Under the pieces are notes generated by a model. That model saw nothing but the letters and a program-made list of their open reading frames with translations. It did no database searches and was not told the DNA's origin. Position numbers and translations under genes: made by a program. A stretch of DNA of 64,000 bases from Ignavibacteria bacterium (lineage in GTDB: Bacteria; Bacteroidota; Ignavibacteria; OLB7). Shown here piece by piece: positions 35,180 through 45,343 of this stretch (position 1 is its first letter; each line of letters starts with the position of its first letter). The stretch covers positions 744,001-808,000 of the forward strand of contig JACKAE010000003.1 in assembly GCA_020635205.1 (NCBI GenBank), given 5' to 3'.

Positions 35180-35877
35180 AGATCGGCGTTGTCGTATTTC
35201 CAGGATCCAACTGCGATCACGATGCCTACTGGGCACTAAAACATAGCGTAGGAGCAGAAACGGAGTTCCTCTTCCACAAGGATCACAATCTGAAGGGATG
35301 CGATGCAATTATTCTTCCCGGAGGCTTTAGTTACGGTGACTACCTTCGTAGCGGCGCAATCGCGCGGTTCTCTCCAATCATGAAAGAAGTGATTGAATTC
35401 GCAAACAACGGTGGCCCAGTTATGGGGATATGCAATGGCTTTCAAATTCTTTGCGAGTCCGGACTTCTCCCCGGCGCACTCCTCCGAAACCGTGACCTTC
35501 GTTTCATCAGCAAGTTCATTCACATCCGCGTAGAACATTCAGATTCGATCTATACTGGATCGCTCGAAGAAGGGAAGGTGCTCCGCATTCCGATTGCTCA
35601 CGGCGAAGGGAATTACTATGCTGACGAAGAGACCTTGAAGATGCTCGAAGAGCAGAAACGAATTCTCTTCAGATACTGCGATGCAGATGGGAACGTTTCC
35701 GTAGAATCGAACCCGAACGGATCGCAATCGAATATCGCCGGAATCGTTAACGAAGCGGGGAACGTGCTCGGCATGATGCCCCACCCAGAACGAGCTTGCG
35801 ATCCAGTTCTCGGTTCAACCGACGGTGTGGGCATCTTCCGCTCCCTGATTGCAGCAACTCAGGGCATAACGGCATAA
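35176..35877 (+). CDS. purQ: phosphoribosylformylglycinamidine synthase subunit PurQ (glutamine amidotransferase)
   Basis: A 233-residue class I glutamine amidotransferase that supplies ammonia to PurL. The nucleophile is C86 in PVMGICNGFQIL, and the His-Glu of the triad are in MMPHPERACD near the end. Opening strand KIGVVVFPGSNCDHDA and LPGGFSYGDYLRSGAIA are diagnostic. It is translationally coupled to purS, and a TatA-type gene follows 42 bases downstream in the same direction. Confidence 0.96.
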   Translation: MKIGVVVFPGSNCDHDAYWALKHSVGAETEFLFHKDHNLKGCDAIILPGGFSYGDYLRSGAIARFSPIMKEVIEFANNGGPVMGICNGFQILCESGLLPGALLRNRDLRFISKFIHIRVEHSDSIYTGSLEEGKVLRIPIAHGEGNYYADEETLKMLEEQKRILFRYCDADGNVSVESNPNGSQSNIAGIVNEAGNVLGMMPHPERACDPVLGSTDGVGIFRSLIAATQGITA

Positions 35878-35919
35878 GTTGAAACTATCTCACTAAACTA
35901 TCCTTTACAGAGGAATATC

Positions 35920-36120
35920 ATGTACGCATTTTTTGCTCCCGGTCCGACGGAAATCATTTTGATTATCCTCGGCGTTCTCCTTCTTTTTGGTGGCAAAAAG
36001 ATTCCCGAATTGATGAAAGGGCTTGGCTCCGGTATGCGCGAGTTTAAGAAGGCATCATCGTTGGATGATCCAGATGATAATAAGAGAGAGTCAGCACGGA
36101 TTGAAAACAATCAATCGTAG
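35920..36120 (+). CDS. tatA: twin-arginine translocase protein, TatA/E type (short)
   Basis: A 66-residue protein with one N-terminal membrane helix (EIILIILGVLLLFGGKKIPE), the hinge GGKKIPEL with Phe-Gly before it, and an amphipathic helix (LMKGLGSGMREFKKA), then a short polar tail. This is the TatA/TatE plan; the protein oligomers form the passage for folded proteins. GAGGAATATC before the ATG is a strong ribosome site. A second, longer TatA/B-like gene follows after about 100 bases; tatC is not in the window. Confidence 0.9.
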   Translation: MYAFFAPGPTEIILIILGVLLLFGGKKIPELMKGLGSGMREFKKASSLDDPDDNKRESARIENNQS

Positions 36121-36221
36121 ATCTATCTACATTGATTGAGAAAAGAGCTCTCTATAATGCTTTGTAGAGAAGAAAAAAGGATTGAATAACTACACAGTCT
36201 TCGCTTACGACAGGCACTACC

Positions 36222-36644
36222 ATGTTTGATCTCGGAGGGGGAGAACTTCTGCTAATTCTTGTGGCCGTACTACTTCTGTTTGGCCCTAAAAAGCTACCGG
36301 AACTGGCTCAGGGTCTCGGAAAAGGACTTCGGCAGTTTCGCAAAGCACAGCAGGATTTCACCGAACAAATCAATACGGCCTTCTACGACGAGCAACGGAA
36401 GGAGAATACTCGCAATGCTCCCCCTGCGGCTGAGCATACTATTGCCCGAGGTGGATCGAGCCTTTCACTTCCAACAGGCTCGCCCGAACCAGATGCAGGT
36501 GAGGAAACCGAAACCCTACCAAATTCAGGCGAAATGATAGAGGAGAAAAGTCCTCTTGGTGAGAAGAGTGACAACAGCATCGTTCCCCCAAACATCCCGC
36601 GCGAAGATACAGATAAGGGGAAAGGAGAAGAAGCAACTTCATGA
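36222..36644 (+). CDS. twin-arginine translocase protein, TatA/B type (long)
   Basis: A 140-residue protein with the Tat plan: membrane helix (ELLLILVAVLLLFGPKKLPE), FGPKKLPEL hinge and amphipathic helix (GLGKGLRQFRKAQQDFTEQ). The remaining 90 residues are a polar, Pro- and Glu-rich, probably disordered tail, longer than in a typical TatA. The hinge FGPKKLPE occurs in both TatA and TatB, so the assignment between them is open; being the second of a pair, a TatB-like role is reasonable. Its stop overlaps the gatA start (ATGA). Confidence 0.85.
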   Translation: MFDLGGGELLLILVAVLLLFGPKKLPELAQGLGKGLRQFRKAQQDFTEQINTAFYDEQRKENTRNAPPAAEHTIARGGSSLSLPTGSPEPDAGEETETLPNSGEMIEEKSPLGEKSDNSIVPPNIPREDTDKGKGEEATS

Positions 36645-38065
36645 CATCATACCGCAATTTCCGGACTGAACTTGATGCAGGGAAAACCTCCTGTGTAGAA
36701 ACCTTGGCAGGAGCATTCCATAAGATCGAGGAGCAAGGGGAACTAAACGCCTACGTCACAATTCTCCGTGAGCGGGCAGAGGCAAAGGCTGAAGAGGTTG
36801 ATAGGAAAGTAAAAGAGGGGACTGCCGGCTCACTCGCCGGGATGTTAGTTGCAGTGAAGGATAACATTGCGCTGAAAGATGTCCGCTTAACCTGCGGTTC
36901 AAAAATTCTTGAGAACTTCACCTCCCTCTACTCAGCTACAGCACTCGAACGCCTTGAAGCTGCCGACGCAATTATTGTCGGTAAGACAAACATGGATGAG
37001 TTCGCGATGGGGTCGTCGAACGAGAATTCTTACTTCGGTTCGGCTCTCAACCCACTCGACAGAGAACGGGTTCCAGGGGGGTCTTCCGGTGGGTCTGCTG
37101 TCGCTGTTGCCTCTGGCACTGTGCACACATCACTTGGCTCTGAAACTGGCGGCTCCGTTCGCCAACCGGCAGCTTTTACTGGCACAGTTGGAGTAAAACC
37201 AACCTATGGTCGTATCAGCCGGTTCGGGCTTGTTGCATTTGCCTCATCTCTCGATCAAATTGGCCCCATAGCTCACACCGTCTACGACGCTGCACTCCTC
37301 CTTCAGACGATTGCCGGACACGATCCGAACGACGCAACTTCCAGTATGCGTCCAGTTCCCGACTACACCGCAGGACTTGAGAGTGCGGATGTTGCCGGAA
37401 TGAAGATTGGCGTTCCAAAAGAATACTTTATCGAGGGGATGGAAGAGAGTGTCGTTGCTTCAGTGGAGGATTTGAAGAAAAGATTTCAAGATGGTGGAGC
37501 AACGTTAGTAGAGATTTCACTCCCCCACACGGAGTATGTGATTCCCACCTACTACGTGATTGCAACCGCCGAGGCAAGCTCGAATCTTGCTCGATACGAC
37601 GGTGCGCGGTATGGCTATCGTTCCCCGAATGCTACCAATCTCGAAGAGATGTATGAAATGAGTCGGTCAGAAGGATTTGGTGAGGAGGTGAAGCGGCGGA
37701 TCATGTTGGGAACGTTTGTTCTCTCCAGCGGTTACTACGACGCCTACTACCGGAAAGCACAACAGGTGCGGACGTTGATTTCACAAGACTTTGAAAGAGC
37801 CTTCAGCGAAGTCGACCTCATCCTAACACCAACAGCACCGACGGCAGCGTTCAAGTTGGGTGAGAAGACGAGTGATCCAATCTCGATGTACTTGAGCGAT
37901 ATCTTTACCGCCGCAGCAAACATCGCCGGTATTCCCGGCATCTCCGTCCCCTACGGAACCGACCCAACAACTAACCTCCCACTTGGAGCACAACTGATGG
38001 CTCCACACTTCGAGGAGGGACGGATGTTCAGGGGAGGAGCGTGGATTGAGCAGATTGTAGGCTAA
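36641..38065 (+). CDS. gatA: aspartyl/glutamyl-tRNA amidotransferase subunit A
   Basis: A 474-residue amidase-signature enzyme that releases ammonia from glutamine for the tRNA-dependent conversion of Glu-tRNA(Gln) and Asp-tRNA(Asn). The Ser-cisSer-Lys triad fits K73 (AVKDNIALKD), S148 (VPGGSSGGSAVAVASG) and S172 (GSETGGSVRQPA), each six less than in Staphylococcus GatA. The rest (GVKPTYGRISRFGLVAFASS) is highly conserved. Coupled by ATGA to the Tat gene upstream. gatB and gatC are not next to it. Confidence 0.95.
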   Translation: MTSYRNFRTELDAGKTSCVETLAGAFHKIEEQGELNAYVTILRERAEAKAEEVDRKVKEGTAGSLAGMLVAVKDNIALKDVRLTCGSKILENFTSLYSATALERLEAADAIIVGKTNMDEFAMGSSNENSYFGSALNPLDRERVPGGSSGGSAVAVASGTVHTSLGSETGGSVRQPAAFTGTVGVKPTYGRISRFGLVAFASSLDQIGPIAHTVYDAALLLQTIAGHDPNDATSSMRPVPDYTAGLESADVAGMKIGVPKEYFIEGMEESVVASVEDLKKRFQDGGATLVEISLPHTEYVIPTYYVIATAEASSNLARYDGARYGYRSPNATNLEEMYEMSRSEGFGEEVKRRIMLGTFVLSSGYYDAYYRKAQQVRTLISQDFERAFSEVDLILTPTAPTAAFKLGEKTSDPISMYLSDIFTAAANIAGIPGISVPYGTDPTTNLPLGAQLMAPHFEEGRMFRGGAWIEQIVG

Positions 38066-38248
38066 GCTCGGTGAGCCTTGCTTCGCCCTAAACAACGATA
38101 GCAGCGTAGCCAACTCTTCACTTCCTCGACGTTTGGCAAGACCCTTCACTTTGCGACACTCCGTTCTGAGTGACATTCCTGAAGAGGTAGATATACCTCT
38201 CCCTCAATTGAATGACTTTGGTATTAGTGTTAACCTATAACGTCACTG

Positions 38249-41200
38249 CTACTGAGCAACGGCAACCTTCTCAATCACCTCTACCGTGCGCCCTTCCTCA
38301 CCATCCTCACCAACAACCGTTACTCGTAATCGATAAAAGTACACACCGTTCGATACCCGCCGACCATCTCTGTCGTGACCGTCCCACGGTATTCTCACTA
38401 AACGATCCGTCACATTCGTAGCCCCCAAGCTCTGGATCTTACGACCACCGGCCGTATAAATATCAAGACGTACGTCCAACGGACGGGACTGATTGTGATG
38501 GAACAGAAACTCCGTCGACTTACCCATCGGGTTCGGATAGTTTACAACATCTGTCACCACCAATTCATCTGCTTCGCCCTCAAGTATCCGAAAGTAGGCA
38601 ATCCCTTCTGATGGATTGTTGAAGATGTCCCACGCGCGTACGCGTACCTTGTACTCGCCCGGCGCAAGATCCAACAGCTCTCGCTCCGCCGAACCATTGC
38701 GGAAATCTGTCGCCGAGGTCGAATAAAACTCCGTCAGATCAACCGGGGTCGCGCCCTCCCCTATCCACGCCTCGATCCGATGGCCAAGTCCCGCTCCCGA
38801 TGCGTTGATGCCACTCCCATCCGCCAAGTCCACAATCAACATCGGTGTCGGCGTTACCACGTCACCACTTCGGAACGAGCGGTCGTCCAAGTATATCTGA
38901 ATATCTGGGCCACTTCCGTCGGCAATCACACTCGTATCCGAGCCATACACCTTCACGTGCGCGGTTGCTCCACCAGCATCTCGACTCTCACTGTAGGCGT
39001 AAACATATATCCGCGCTGTCGCTGAGGAATCGAACGCGATGTCTTTCGGTAGTCGGAACTGTGCACGATACCTCCCATTCTCAACAACCGCCGGCCCACG
39101 GAAGAGCTGTCCCCCCTTGTCCACCATCGTTCTCGGTGCGCCGACATCCAACAACACCTTCGTCTCATCTGCATCATACATCGTGATGATTGCCGTTCCG
39201 TTGAAGTCCTCTTGCAACACCCCCAAACGACTGTAGATCCCTCCCTCCACTGTCACCAGCGACAATGCCCCCACCGTCACCGTGTCATCGGTGATGTCCA
39301 TCGCATTGATTGATGTGATTGCCACCGAATCTTTCGGCAAGTTCAACCGCATCGACGGATCGCCGAAGATGATATACTTCTCGTCGTTCACCTTCTCCTG
39401 GTTTTCGAGTTTTGTCTTCATCAGAACGTCTCCCAAAGGAAGAAAGCCGTTGGTCTCACTGTCACGCAAGAAGAGTGACTTAACATACTTGCGCATTAGT
39501 CGATCGTTCGGCTGGATGTAGACTGCTCGCGTTGTTGCCAAAACCGCCGGCGATCCTCCTCCCTTGCGTAGCAGGAAGAGTTCTCCACCCGATGTCTCGT
39601 TCGGGTTATCAAATCGACCGAAGTTGCAGGTAACCGCAATTACCATAATCAGCGTTGAGTCGTTGGTCAACTGCGGAATGAACTCATCCTTCTGCAAAAG
39701 CTGTTCATGTGCCCACACCTTCGCGTTGCCGTGACCCACCCAGTTCACTAAGAGTGCCCCTCGATTCATCCGCTGGAGCAAGTCTTGCGTTGCCTGAGGC
39801 TTGCTCTTCACAACACCCGGAACCGTTGGATACTCCGGTAGATAGATCTTCTCCGTCTCTATCCAACTCGGAAGGGTCGTCTGCTCCAAGTACTCTGCAT
39901 CGGGAACAAAATCTCCCCCAGCATGAATTGGAGCACGATCATCGGTGGCGAGGATGAACTTCCTCCGCCAGTCACCAAACGATCGAGCCGATTCGTAGGA
40001 CTTGATCTTCTCCACAATCGTCTCCGCATCTTCAAGTTGCGTCACGGGAAATCGACCCGGTGCCAAATCGACGTAGAAGTCCTCATCACTCCCATCAACA
40101 CGAACGAAGTAGTCGTCGTACACACTCGTTGTGATGTCGTTGTACGAATCTGTCTCCCCGTCAGTATAGACCGGAACATACGTTTGTTGCGTCGAGGTGA
40201 TCCTACGGTAGTCATATGTTCCATCACCAATCAGTACAATGTACCGTGGTGCCTTGCTCCAGGTATGGTAAGCAAAGGAGACGTAGTCACGAATAGCCGT
40301 CGGATCCAGCATCCCATTCGAAAACTCTGTGTAGATCTCCTCTGTCGTCACATACGAGGCGGTGAATTCTCCACCACTATTTCTGTAGGCAACGAACGCC
40401 TCAGCTGCCGAAGCGAAGTCATCGTGAGTAATGACCAAGATGTCGGTCGATTGATCCTTGCTCCGAAGGTCTGCAAACTTCACAGTCTTCACGTTGGAGA
40501 CCCGCTTGGCATCATCTGGAGTTCCGATATAGTACCGCCGACGTCCCACCGCGTTGCTCGATAAGTTATCGCGGAAGACAAAGTCTCCGCTCGATGTAGA
40601 GACGGGGTTGATCTTGATTGGGTTGGCTGGATCGGTCACATCCAGACCGATAAGATTATTCGTGTTAAAGCCTCGCACCCGATACTCAGCAACTCCACTC
40701 CCGGTTGGCGAATCGAAGGTCAGACGATTGTTGACGGCCTCCAGCTTCTGCCCATAGTGTACTTCGTACCAGTCGAGATATGCCGTCGCATCTTGGCTGT
40801 TTTTGTAGGTGATACCAAGCAGGCTTCTGTTGTCGCCGGCGATCTGGTTGGCGTCGATCGTGTAAAGCTTCTCAACAACCCCGGCTGTATATCCATCCCC
40901 CCCATTCCAGCGGAGTGCGAACGAGGACCCAAGCGAGATCCCATTCTGCTCTATCGAAGCACTCCCTCCTCCATTCGGCGAATACTGCGCCAGCCGTACC
41001 CGGTAGGTGACCGGATACGATCGGTCCAGACCCGGTAGCTCCTTGGTGAAAACTCGAGTCTCCTCTGGACGAAAACTATCCACAATAAGTGATGACCCAA
41101 ACCAATCGCGTCCCCCTCCATTCCCACTGTTCCCCTGGGCTATCGCGTTGACTAAATCCTCCTCAAACAGTACGTGAGCAATACCATATGCAGGAAAAAC

Positions 41201-42334
41201 TGTCGGAGCACCAGGTGAATTTAACGTAGAGAATTCACGAGCTGGATCCCCATCAACTGCGATGATGTAACTCACACTCTTCACATACGGATTGTTGACG
41301 CGCCGCGCTGTAGAATCAACCTCCCGTTCACCATACTCCCATGCCACTGGCCCCGCTGCGTAGAACAAGACGCGGCTGATCGTACCATTGCTCCGCTCAA
41401 CAATCAACGGAACCTGATTCATCCTGTTGTTCAACGACTCTGAGATCTTCTCCGATAACGGAACACCTCTACCTCCGTAGACTGCAACATTGCTAATCGT
41501 CGATGGATTTACTCCCGCCTTCTCGAAGTCTTCCGGCAGAAGTTCGTGGAGTCCCTCTCCATCGGTATCAACCCGGAACCAGACACGTGCTCCCTGCACC
41601 GCCGAAGTTTTCACCGCAGCCCGTGGCGCTCTCGGAGCAATCCACGAGGCTGCTTGGTCAGCATTGACTAAGGTCGCTCTGACCCCCGGCATCATATCCC
41701 CTGCACCCACTCCACCACCCACACGAAGTGAACCGGCGTAATGCAAGCGCAACCGTAGACGCTTCACGACTTCGATCTTCCCTCCTCCCCCAACGTAGCG
41801 TACCGGAGCGACCACAATCGCTCCGATGTGCAGTCCTCGTGCAACCCCCTGATACTGAAACTCCGCCGCTTGAAAGTCTGGAACGTAGGAACCATACGCC
41901 AGCTCATTCACGCGCCACTCTTGACTGTACATATCCTCAGCATCTTTGACCATCGTCGGCGTTGGCGCAATCCGCCCGATGACTGGATCGCCATACTCAA
42001 CCGAGAGCACCTCAAATCGTGTCCCCTCCGGCTGAGGCAATCCAACGGGAATAGACATTCGTATCTCCATCGGTCCTCCCGGCTTCCCTCCACTGAGGAT
42101 ACGTCCTCCGCGAACCTCTGGAAGCAGTTCTCCTCCCGGCAGCGTTCGCCAAGTGATCTCCGGCTTGACCTCCAACTCGAGGGTCGACGTGTTCGACTGC
42201 AGGACGCGGACTCCGTCGATCTGCTGAGCATGGAGTATTGCGATTGATGAGAAGAAAAAGCAGAGAAGCGACAGCATGAGTTTCTGCCGCGAGCGACGAA
42301 CGGTATTGCGAAAAGGAGAACGATTATGCTTCAT
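38249..42334 (-). CDS. porU: type IX secretion system sortase PorU
   Basis: A 1361-residue C25 (gingipain-type) cysteine peptidase that removes the C-terminal signals of type IX cargo and attaches them to the surface. A signal peptide (LMLSLLCFFFSSIAILHAQ) precedes a long N-terminal region; the catalytic pair is H868 in NWVGHGNAKVW and C903 in VTCNFGRFDNP, and KYIIFGDPSMRLNLP closes the peptidase domain. Further beta domains follow and the end (NYPNPMGKSTEFLFHHNQ to NGVYFYRLRVTV) resembles a FlgD-type Ig fold, as in other PorU proteins. No porV or other type IX gene is adjacent. Two likely cargo proteins are encoded in the window. Confidence 0.92.
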   Translation of the reverse strand: MKHNRSPFRNTVRRSRQKLMLSLLCFFFSSIAILHAQQIDGVRVLQSNTSTLELEVKPEITWRTLPGGELLPEVRGGRILSGGKPGGPMEIRMSIPVGLPQPEGTRFEVLSVEYGDPVIGRIAPTPTMVKDAEDMYSQEWRVNELAYGSYVPDFQAAEFQYQGVARGLHIGAIVVAPVRYVGGGGKIEVVKRLRLRLHYAGSLRVGGGVGAGDMMPGVRATLVNADQAASWIAPRAPRAAVKTSAVQGARVWFRVDTDGEGLHELLPEDFEKAGVNPSTISNVAVYGGRGVPLSEKISESLNNRMNQVPLIVERSNGTISRVLFYAAGPVAWEYGEREVDSTARRVNNPYVKSVSYIIAVDGDPAREFSTLNSPGAPTVFPAYGIAHVLFEEDLVNAIAQGNSGNGGGRDWFGSSLIVDSFRPEETRVFTKELPGLDRSYPVTYRVRLAQYSPNGGGSASIEQNGISLGSSFALRWNGGDGYTAGVVEKLYTIDANQIAGDNRSLLGITYKNSQDATAYLDWYEVHYGQKLEAVNNRLTFDSPTGSGVAEYRVRGFNTNNLIGLDVTDPANPIKINPVSTSSGDFVFRDNLSSNAVGRRRYYIGTPDDAKRVSNVKTVKFADLRSKDQSTDILVITHDDFASAAEAFVAYRNSGGEFTASYVTTEEIYTEFSNGMLDPTAIRDYVSFAYHTWSKAPRYIVLIGDGTYDYRRITSTQQTYVPVYTDGETDSYNDITTSVYDDYFVRVDGSDEDFYVDLAPGRFPVTQLEDAETIVEKIKSYESARSFGDWRRKFILATDDRAPIHAGGDFVPDAEYLEQTTLPSWIETEKIYLPEYPTVPGVVKSKPQATQDLLQRMNRGALLVNWVGHGNAKVWAHEQLLQKDEFIPQLTNDSTLIMVIAVTCNFGRFDNPNETSGGELFLLRKGGGSPAVLATTRAVYIQPNDRLMRKYVKSLFLRDSETNGFLPLGDVLMKTKLENQEKVNDEKYIIFGDPSMRLNLPKDSVAITSINAMDITDDTVTVGALSLVTVEGGIYSRLGVLQEDFNGTAIITMYDADETKVLLDVGAPRTMVDKGGQLFRGPAVVENGRYRAQFRLPKDIAFDSSATARIYVYAYSESRDAGGATAHVKVYGSDTSVIADGSGPDIQIYLDDRSFRSGDVVTPTPMLIVDLADGSGINASGAGLGHRIEAWIGEGATPVDLTEFYSTSATDFRNGSAERELLDLAPGEYKVRVRAWDIFNNPSEGIAYFRILEGEADELVVTDVVNYPNPMGKSTEFLFHHNQSRPLDVRLDIYTAGGRKIQSLGATNVTDRLVRIPWDGHDRDGRRVSNGVYFYRLRVTVVGEDGEEGRTVEVIEKVAVAQ

Positions 42335-42481
42335 GGTACATTAGATTCTGTAATACAGGTGGCGAACCCGATCTCGTGACGATTCCCTCCCCAGATGATT
42401 TTCTCCCCTCATCTCATACGTGTAATCTTAACTTCGCACAAACTTTCCATACGACACAAAGGAAAGATTTATACCTAACCA

Positions 42482-43189
42482 TCATTTCATGTCAAGGTAT
42501 TCCTTCCAGTGTTGGAACAGCTTCCACGTAGAGAAAACATCCCGCACGCAGTATTCAGCAATAGTCCGATGTTCTCCCCTGTTGAACATCTCCGGAACCA
42601 TATCGCCAGTTACTCCCCCTTCCTTCGGTGATGTGATGCCGAACGCCTTACAGTAGAAGTCGAGATTGAATCGCTTGAGAGGACTAATGCCGGAAGAAAA
42701 ACCGTAGAAGGCAAGTTCATCCTGCAAATCGGTGTGTAAGTCGTAGCGATACCGCGTCCCTCCCATCAAGTTTCTGCTCGGCTTTATCTTCAAGGCCGCA
42801 CTTCGCAGCATCAGGAAAGGACAGTCGAACCCTCGTCCGTTAAAAGAGACTAAGTGAGCAGGTCGACGCTCCAGAATATCCCACCACTGTTCCAACAAGT
42901 CGACCTCCGACATACTCCGCCAGACCGAACCATCTGGAAGCACTTCCTCGCTATGTTCGCTCGGCACGTTGGAGAGAACAAACCCTTTCGGCTCCGCCTC
43001 AAACGACTCTGCGTAAACCATACCGATGCAGACTACCTGAGCAGTTAATCCGTTCAGACTCATGGCTCGCTTCTGCTTTTCGCGATCCTCGTCAGTTTCT
43101 GCCCCCCTCAACAAATAGTCTTGACGAGCTTGGTCAAAACTGTCGAACGGAAGCGATGCAGTTTCAATATCGAAAACGAGATATGACAT
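42482..43189 (-). CDS. 3'-5' exonuclease, PolB-exo-like
   Basis: A 235-residue DEDD nuclease of the predicted PolB-like exonuclease family. ExoI is MSYLVFDIETAS, ExoII is SFNGRGFDCPFLMLRSAAL and ExoIII is YCVRDVFSTWKLF, with the aspartates and glutamate that bind two metal ions in place. It lacks any polymerase domain. It presumably acts on DNA or RNA 3' ends; no partner is evident. It lies upstream of porU in the same direction with about 150 bases between, so a shared transcript is uncertain. Confidence 0.88.
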   Translation of the reverse strand: MSYLVFDIETASLPFDSFDQARQDYLLRGAETDEDREKQKRAMSLNGLTAQVVCIGMVYAESFEAEPKGFVLSNVPSEHSEEVLPDGSVWRSMSEVDLLEQWWDILERRPAHLVSFNGRGFDCPFLMLRSAALKIKPSRNLMGGTRYRYDLHTDLQDELAFYGFSSGISPLKRFNLDFYCKAFGITSPKEGGVTGDMVPEMFNRGEHRTIAEYCVRDVFSTWKLFQHWKEYLDMK

Positions 43190-43291
43190 AGTAGTAGAGT
43201 GAATTCAAAATTAAAAATTCAAAAAAAGGAGTGGAGGAGTAGGAACTGTTATAAGAGAGAATATCAACCTCTATTCCCTACTCTTTGCTGT

Positions 43292-43786
43292 TCAATCTCT
43301 CCCCATTTTCTCCCTCAAGGCACGCGCCACACAGTCGGGAACCAAGTCGGGAAGGGTTGCACCGTAGCGAGCAAGCTCGCGCACGATGCTGGAGTTTAGG
43401 TGAATATATCGTTCGTCGGCAGCTACAAAGAACGTACTTAACTCTCCGTACAACCGGCGATTCATCAACGCCATCTGCATCTCATACTCAAAGTCGCCAA
43501 GTGTCCGAAGTCCACGCAACACAGTTACCGCGCCAACCTTCCGGGCAAAGTCAACTAACAGCCCCTCCACTTTCTCTACCCGGATATTTGAGCTATCGGG
43601 CAACACTTCTCGAATAGATTGCTCGATCAGGTCAACCCGCTCCTCATCAGTGAAGAGTGTCTGCTTCGAACTGTTTACGGCAACTGTCACAATTACTTCG
43701 TCGAAGATACGAGCAGACCGGTCGATAATATCGAGATGGCCGTTAGTAATTGGATCAAATGTCCCTGGATAGAGCGCACGCTTCAT
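43292..43786 (-). CDS. coaD: phosphopantetheine adenylyltransferase
   Basis: A 164-residue nucleotidyltransferase that transfers AMP to 4'-phosphopantetheine in coenzyme A synthesis. The nucleotide-binding motif YPGTFDPITNGHLDI at the N-terminus and VLRGLRTLGDFEYEMQMA are diagnostic; the C-terminal active-site loop reads NSSIVRELARYGA. It overlaps rsmD by four bases, a common pairing in bacteria. Confidence 0.96.
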   Translation of the reverse strand: MKRALYPGTFDPITNGHLDIIDRSARIFDEVIVTVAVNSSKQTLFTDEERVDLIEQSIREVLPDSSNIRVEKVEGLLVDFARKVGAVTVLRGLRTLGDFEYEMQMALMNRRLYGELSTFFVAADERYIHLNSSIVRELARYGATLPDLVPDCVARALREKMGRD

Positions 43787-44382
43787 AGTATAGTCGATTC
43801 TGTCTCTGATGTTCCGACGTATTCACCCTCTTCTTTCGCTCGGTATAACCCTATCACGGTTCTGCCGATGGTTCGCTCCAAAAGCAGGTCGAGCGTAGGA
43901 GAATCAACGATACGAATTTCTCGCGATCGCTCAAGCAGCAGCAGGCCATCCTCTGCAAGGAGCGGAGAGATCGTGCGAAGGAGGTTATTCAAAAAGGGGG
44001 CAGCGTAGGGAGGGTCAGCGAAAATCAAATCGAACCTCTCTTCCTTTCGATTCATCTCGAGAAATCGCATCGCATCCAGTGAAAGCAGCTCTCCTCTATC
44101 CGCTACCCCGAACTCCTTCAGGTTCTCCCCAATTGCCGACAGTGCCCGTCGATTCTTTTCGACGAAGAGGACATTCTTCGCTCCGCGACTCAGCGCCTCG
44201 ATTCCGAGAGCACCACTTCCTGCAAAGAGGTCGAGAACCGAACAGTCCTCGAAGTCGAGACGGGTAGCTAAGATATTGAAGATCGATTCGCGCACTCGAT
44301 CGGTAGTGGGGCGTAAACCGGGAAGATCGGGCACATTCATCCGGCGTCCTCGCAGGTCGCCACCGATAATTCTAATACTCAT
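43783..44382 (-). CDS. rsmD: 16S rRNA (guanine(966)-N2)-methyltransferase
   Basis: A 199-residue SAM-dependent methyltransferase acting on 16S rRNA. It starts with IRIIGGDLRGRRMNVPD and RPTTDRVRESIFNIL, has the SAM loop VLDLFAGSGALGIEALSRGA and the catalytic motif FADPPY. Overlaps of four bases with the HhH gene upstream and coaD downstream show a three-gene operon. Confidence 0.96.
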   Translation of the reverse strand: MSIRIIGGDLRGRRMNVPDLPGLRPTTDRVRESIFNILATRLDFEDCSVLDLFAGSGALGIEALSRGAKNVLFVEKNRRALSAIGENLKEFGVADRGELLSLDAMRFLEMNRKEERFDLIFADPPYAAPFLNNLLRTISPLLAEDGLLLLERSREIRIVDSPTLDLLLERTIGRTVIGLYRAKEEGEYVGTSETESTIL

Positions 44383-45011
44383 TCGTTTGGATTGTCCTTC
44401 TGGTTCTTACCTGATGTGGTATCGTTCCCCCCACTCTCCTCTACTGGTTCTTCCTCGTCAGACTCGCTTGCTAATTCTTCCTTCGGTGGGGTGGAAACTC
44501 CCGTTGTAATATAGGCTCGCATCTTCGCAAGCTTCTTCTCTCCAATCCCTTTCACTCGCAGAATATCTTCCACCCTTTGATAGGGTCTCCCCTCAATAAT
44601 CTTTGCCGCCGTCTTCTCACCTACCCCGGGAAGAAGTTGCAGCACTACAGCCGATGCAATGTTCAGGTTAACGGGAGCAACATCCTCCAGAGTTAACTCC
44701 GCACTTCGTCCGTCGGGTGAGTCGGAAGTCCCCTCTTCGAGAATCTCCTCCTCAGTCAATGGATCCCAACGAGCAACTGAATCAGAATCTGAGGCGAAAG
44801 CCCCGGCAAGATATGCTTCTCGTGCAGCAACAACCGAATCGCTTCTGTTTATCAAGGCAGCAAGCTCGGTTCGCTGTCGAAATGTCTGATTATCCTCAAT
44901 CAACTCCGTATAGACTGCCCCGCCGCAGGCAGCAAAGGCGAGAAAGAGAGCAACGGTAACGTCTCCCCGCGTCAGACCGAAACGGGATTCAAGGTGCTGG
45001 ATAAAGGGCAT
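44379..45011 (-). CDS. ComEA-like helix-hairpin-helix protein with membrane anchor
   Basis: A 210-residue protein with one membrane segment near the N-terminus (VTVALFLAFAACGGAVY), a variable acidic linker, then a double helix-hairpin-helix DNA-binding unit: VNLNIASAVVLQLLPGVGEK and VEDILRVKGIGEKKLAKM. This is the core of ComEA, the DNA receptor for natural transformation. The C-terminal tail is Glu/Ser-rich. Competence is not proven by this alone, since similar proteins are common; no comEC is present here. It heads the operon with rsmD and coaD. Confidence 0.85.
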   Translation of the reverse strand: MPFIQHLESRFGLTRGDVTVALFLAFAACGGAVYTELIEDNQTFRQRTELAALINRSDSVVAAREAYLAGAFASDSDSVARWDPLTEEEILEEGTSDSPDGRSAELTLEDVAPVNLNIASAVVLQLLPGVGEKTAAKIIEGRPYQRVEDILRVKGIGEKKLAKMRAYITTGVSTPPKEELASESDEEEPVEESGGNDTTSGKNQKDNPNE

Positions 45012-45343
45012 AGCAATACCTCTTCAGAATGTAGGTGATAGATTTGATGGTGATTTCAGGGTTCTGCGGCAGATTTGGGAACAACCGCAGTCCGAATCTA
45101 CACATCTGAGGGGGGGAATCCAAATGTTCGAGAGAGTCTATGAGTTTGAGAGTGGGAGTGGGAAGATTTGTTAGTCATCTCCCGAAGGGAACACCTCAAT
45201 GTAGCCGGAAAGTCTTTACCTCGAAACCAGATTTACAAGTTCCTCCAGCACGTAACAATCGGTTCTCTTTAATTTCGCCGTTGTGTATTCTGGATGAATT
45301 GGCGAAATTTGCCGCTCGCTGATGGTGAGCCATCAGCCCAGAA
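45012..45343. other. intergenic spacer upstream of the tRNA
   Basis: These 332 bases include the promoters of the HhH operon and of the tRNA gene. A GAGAGTnTATGAGTTTGAGAGTG-like patch near 45131 belongs to the ACTC-word text (complement). No frame or strong hairpin was found. Confidence 0.5.
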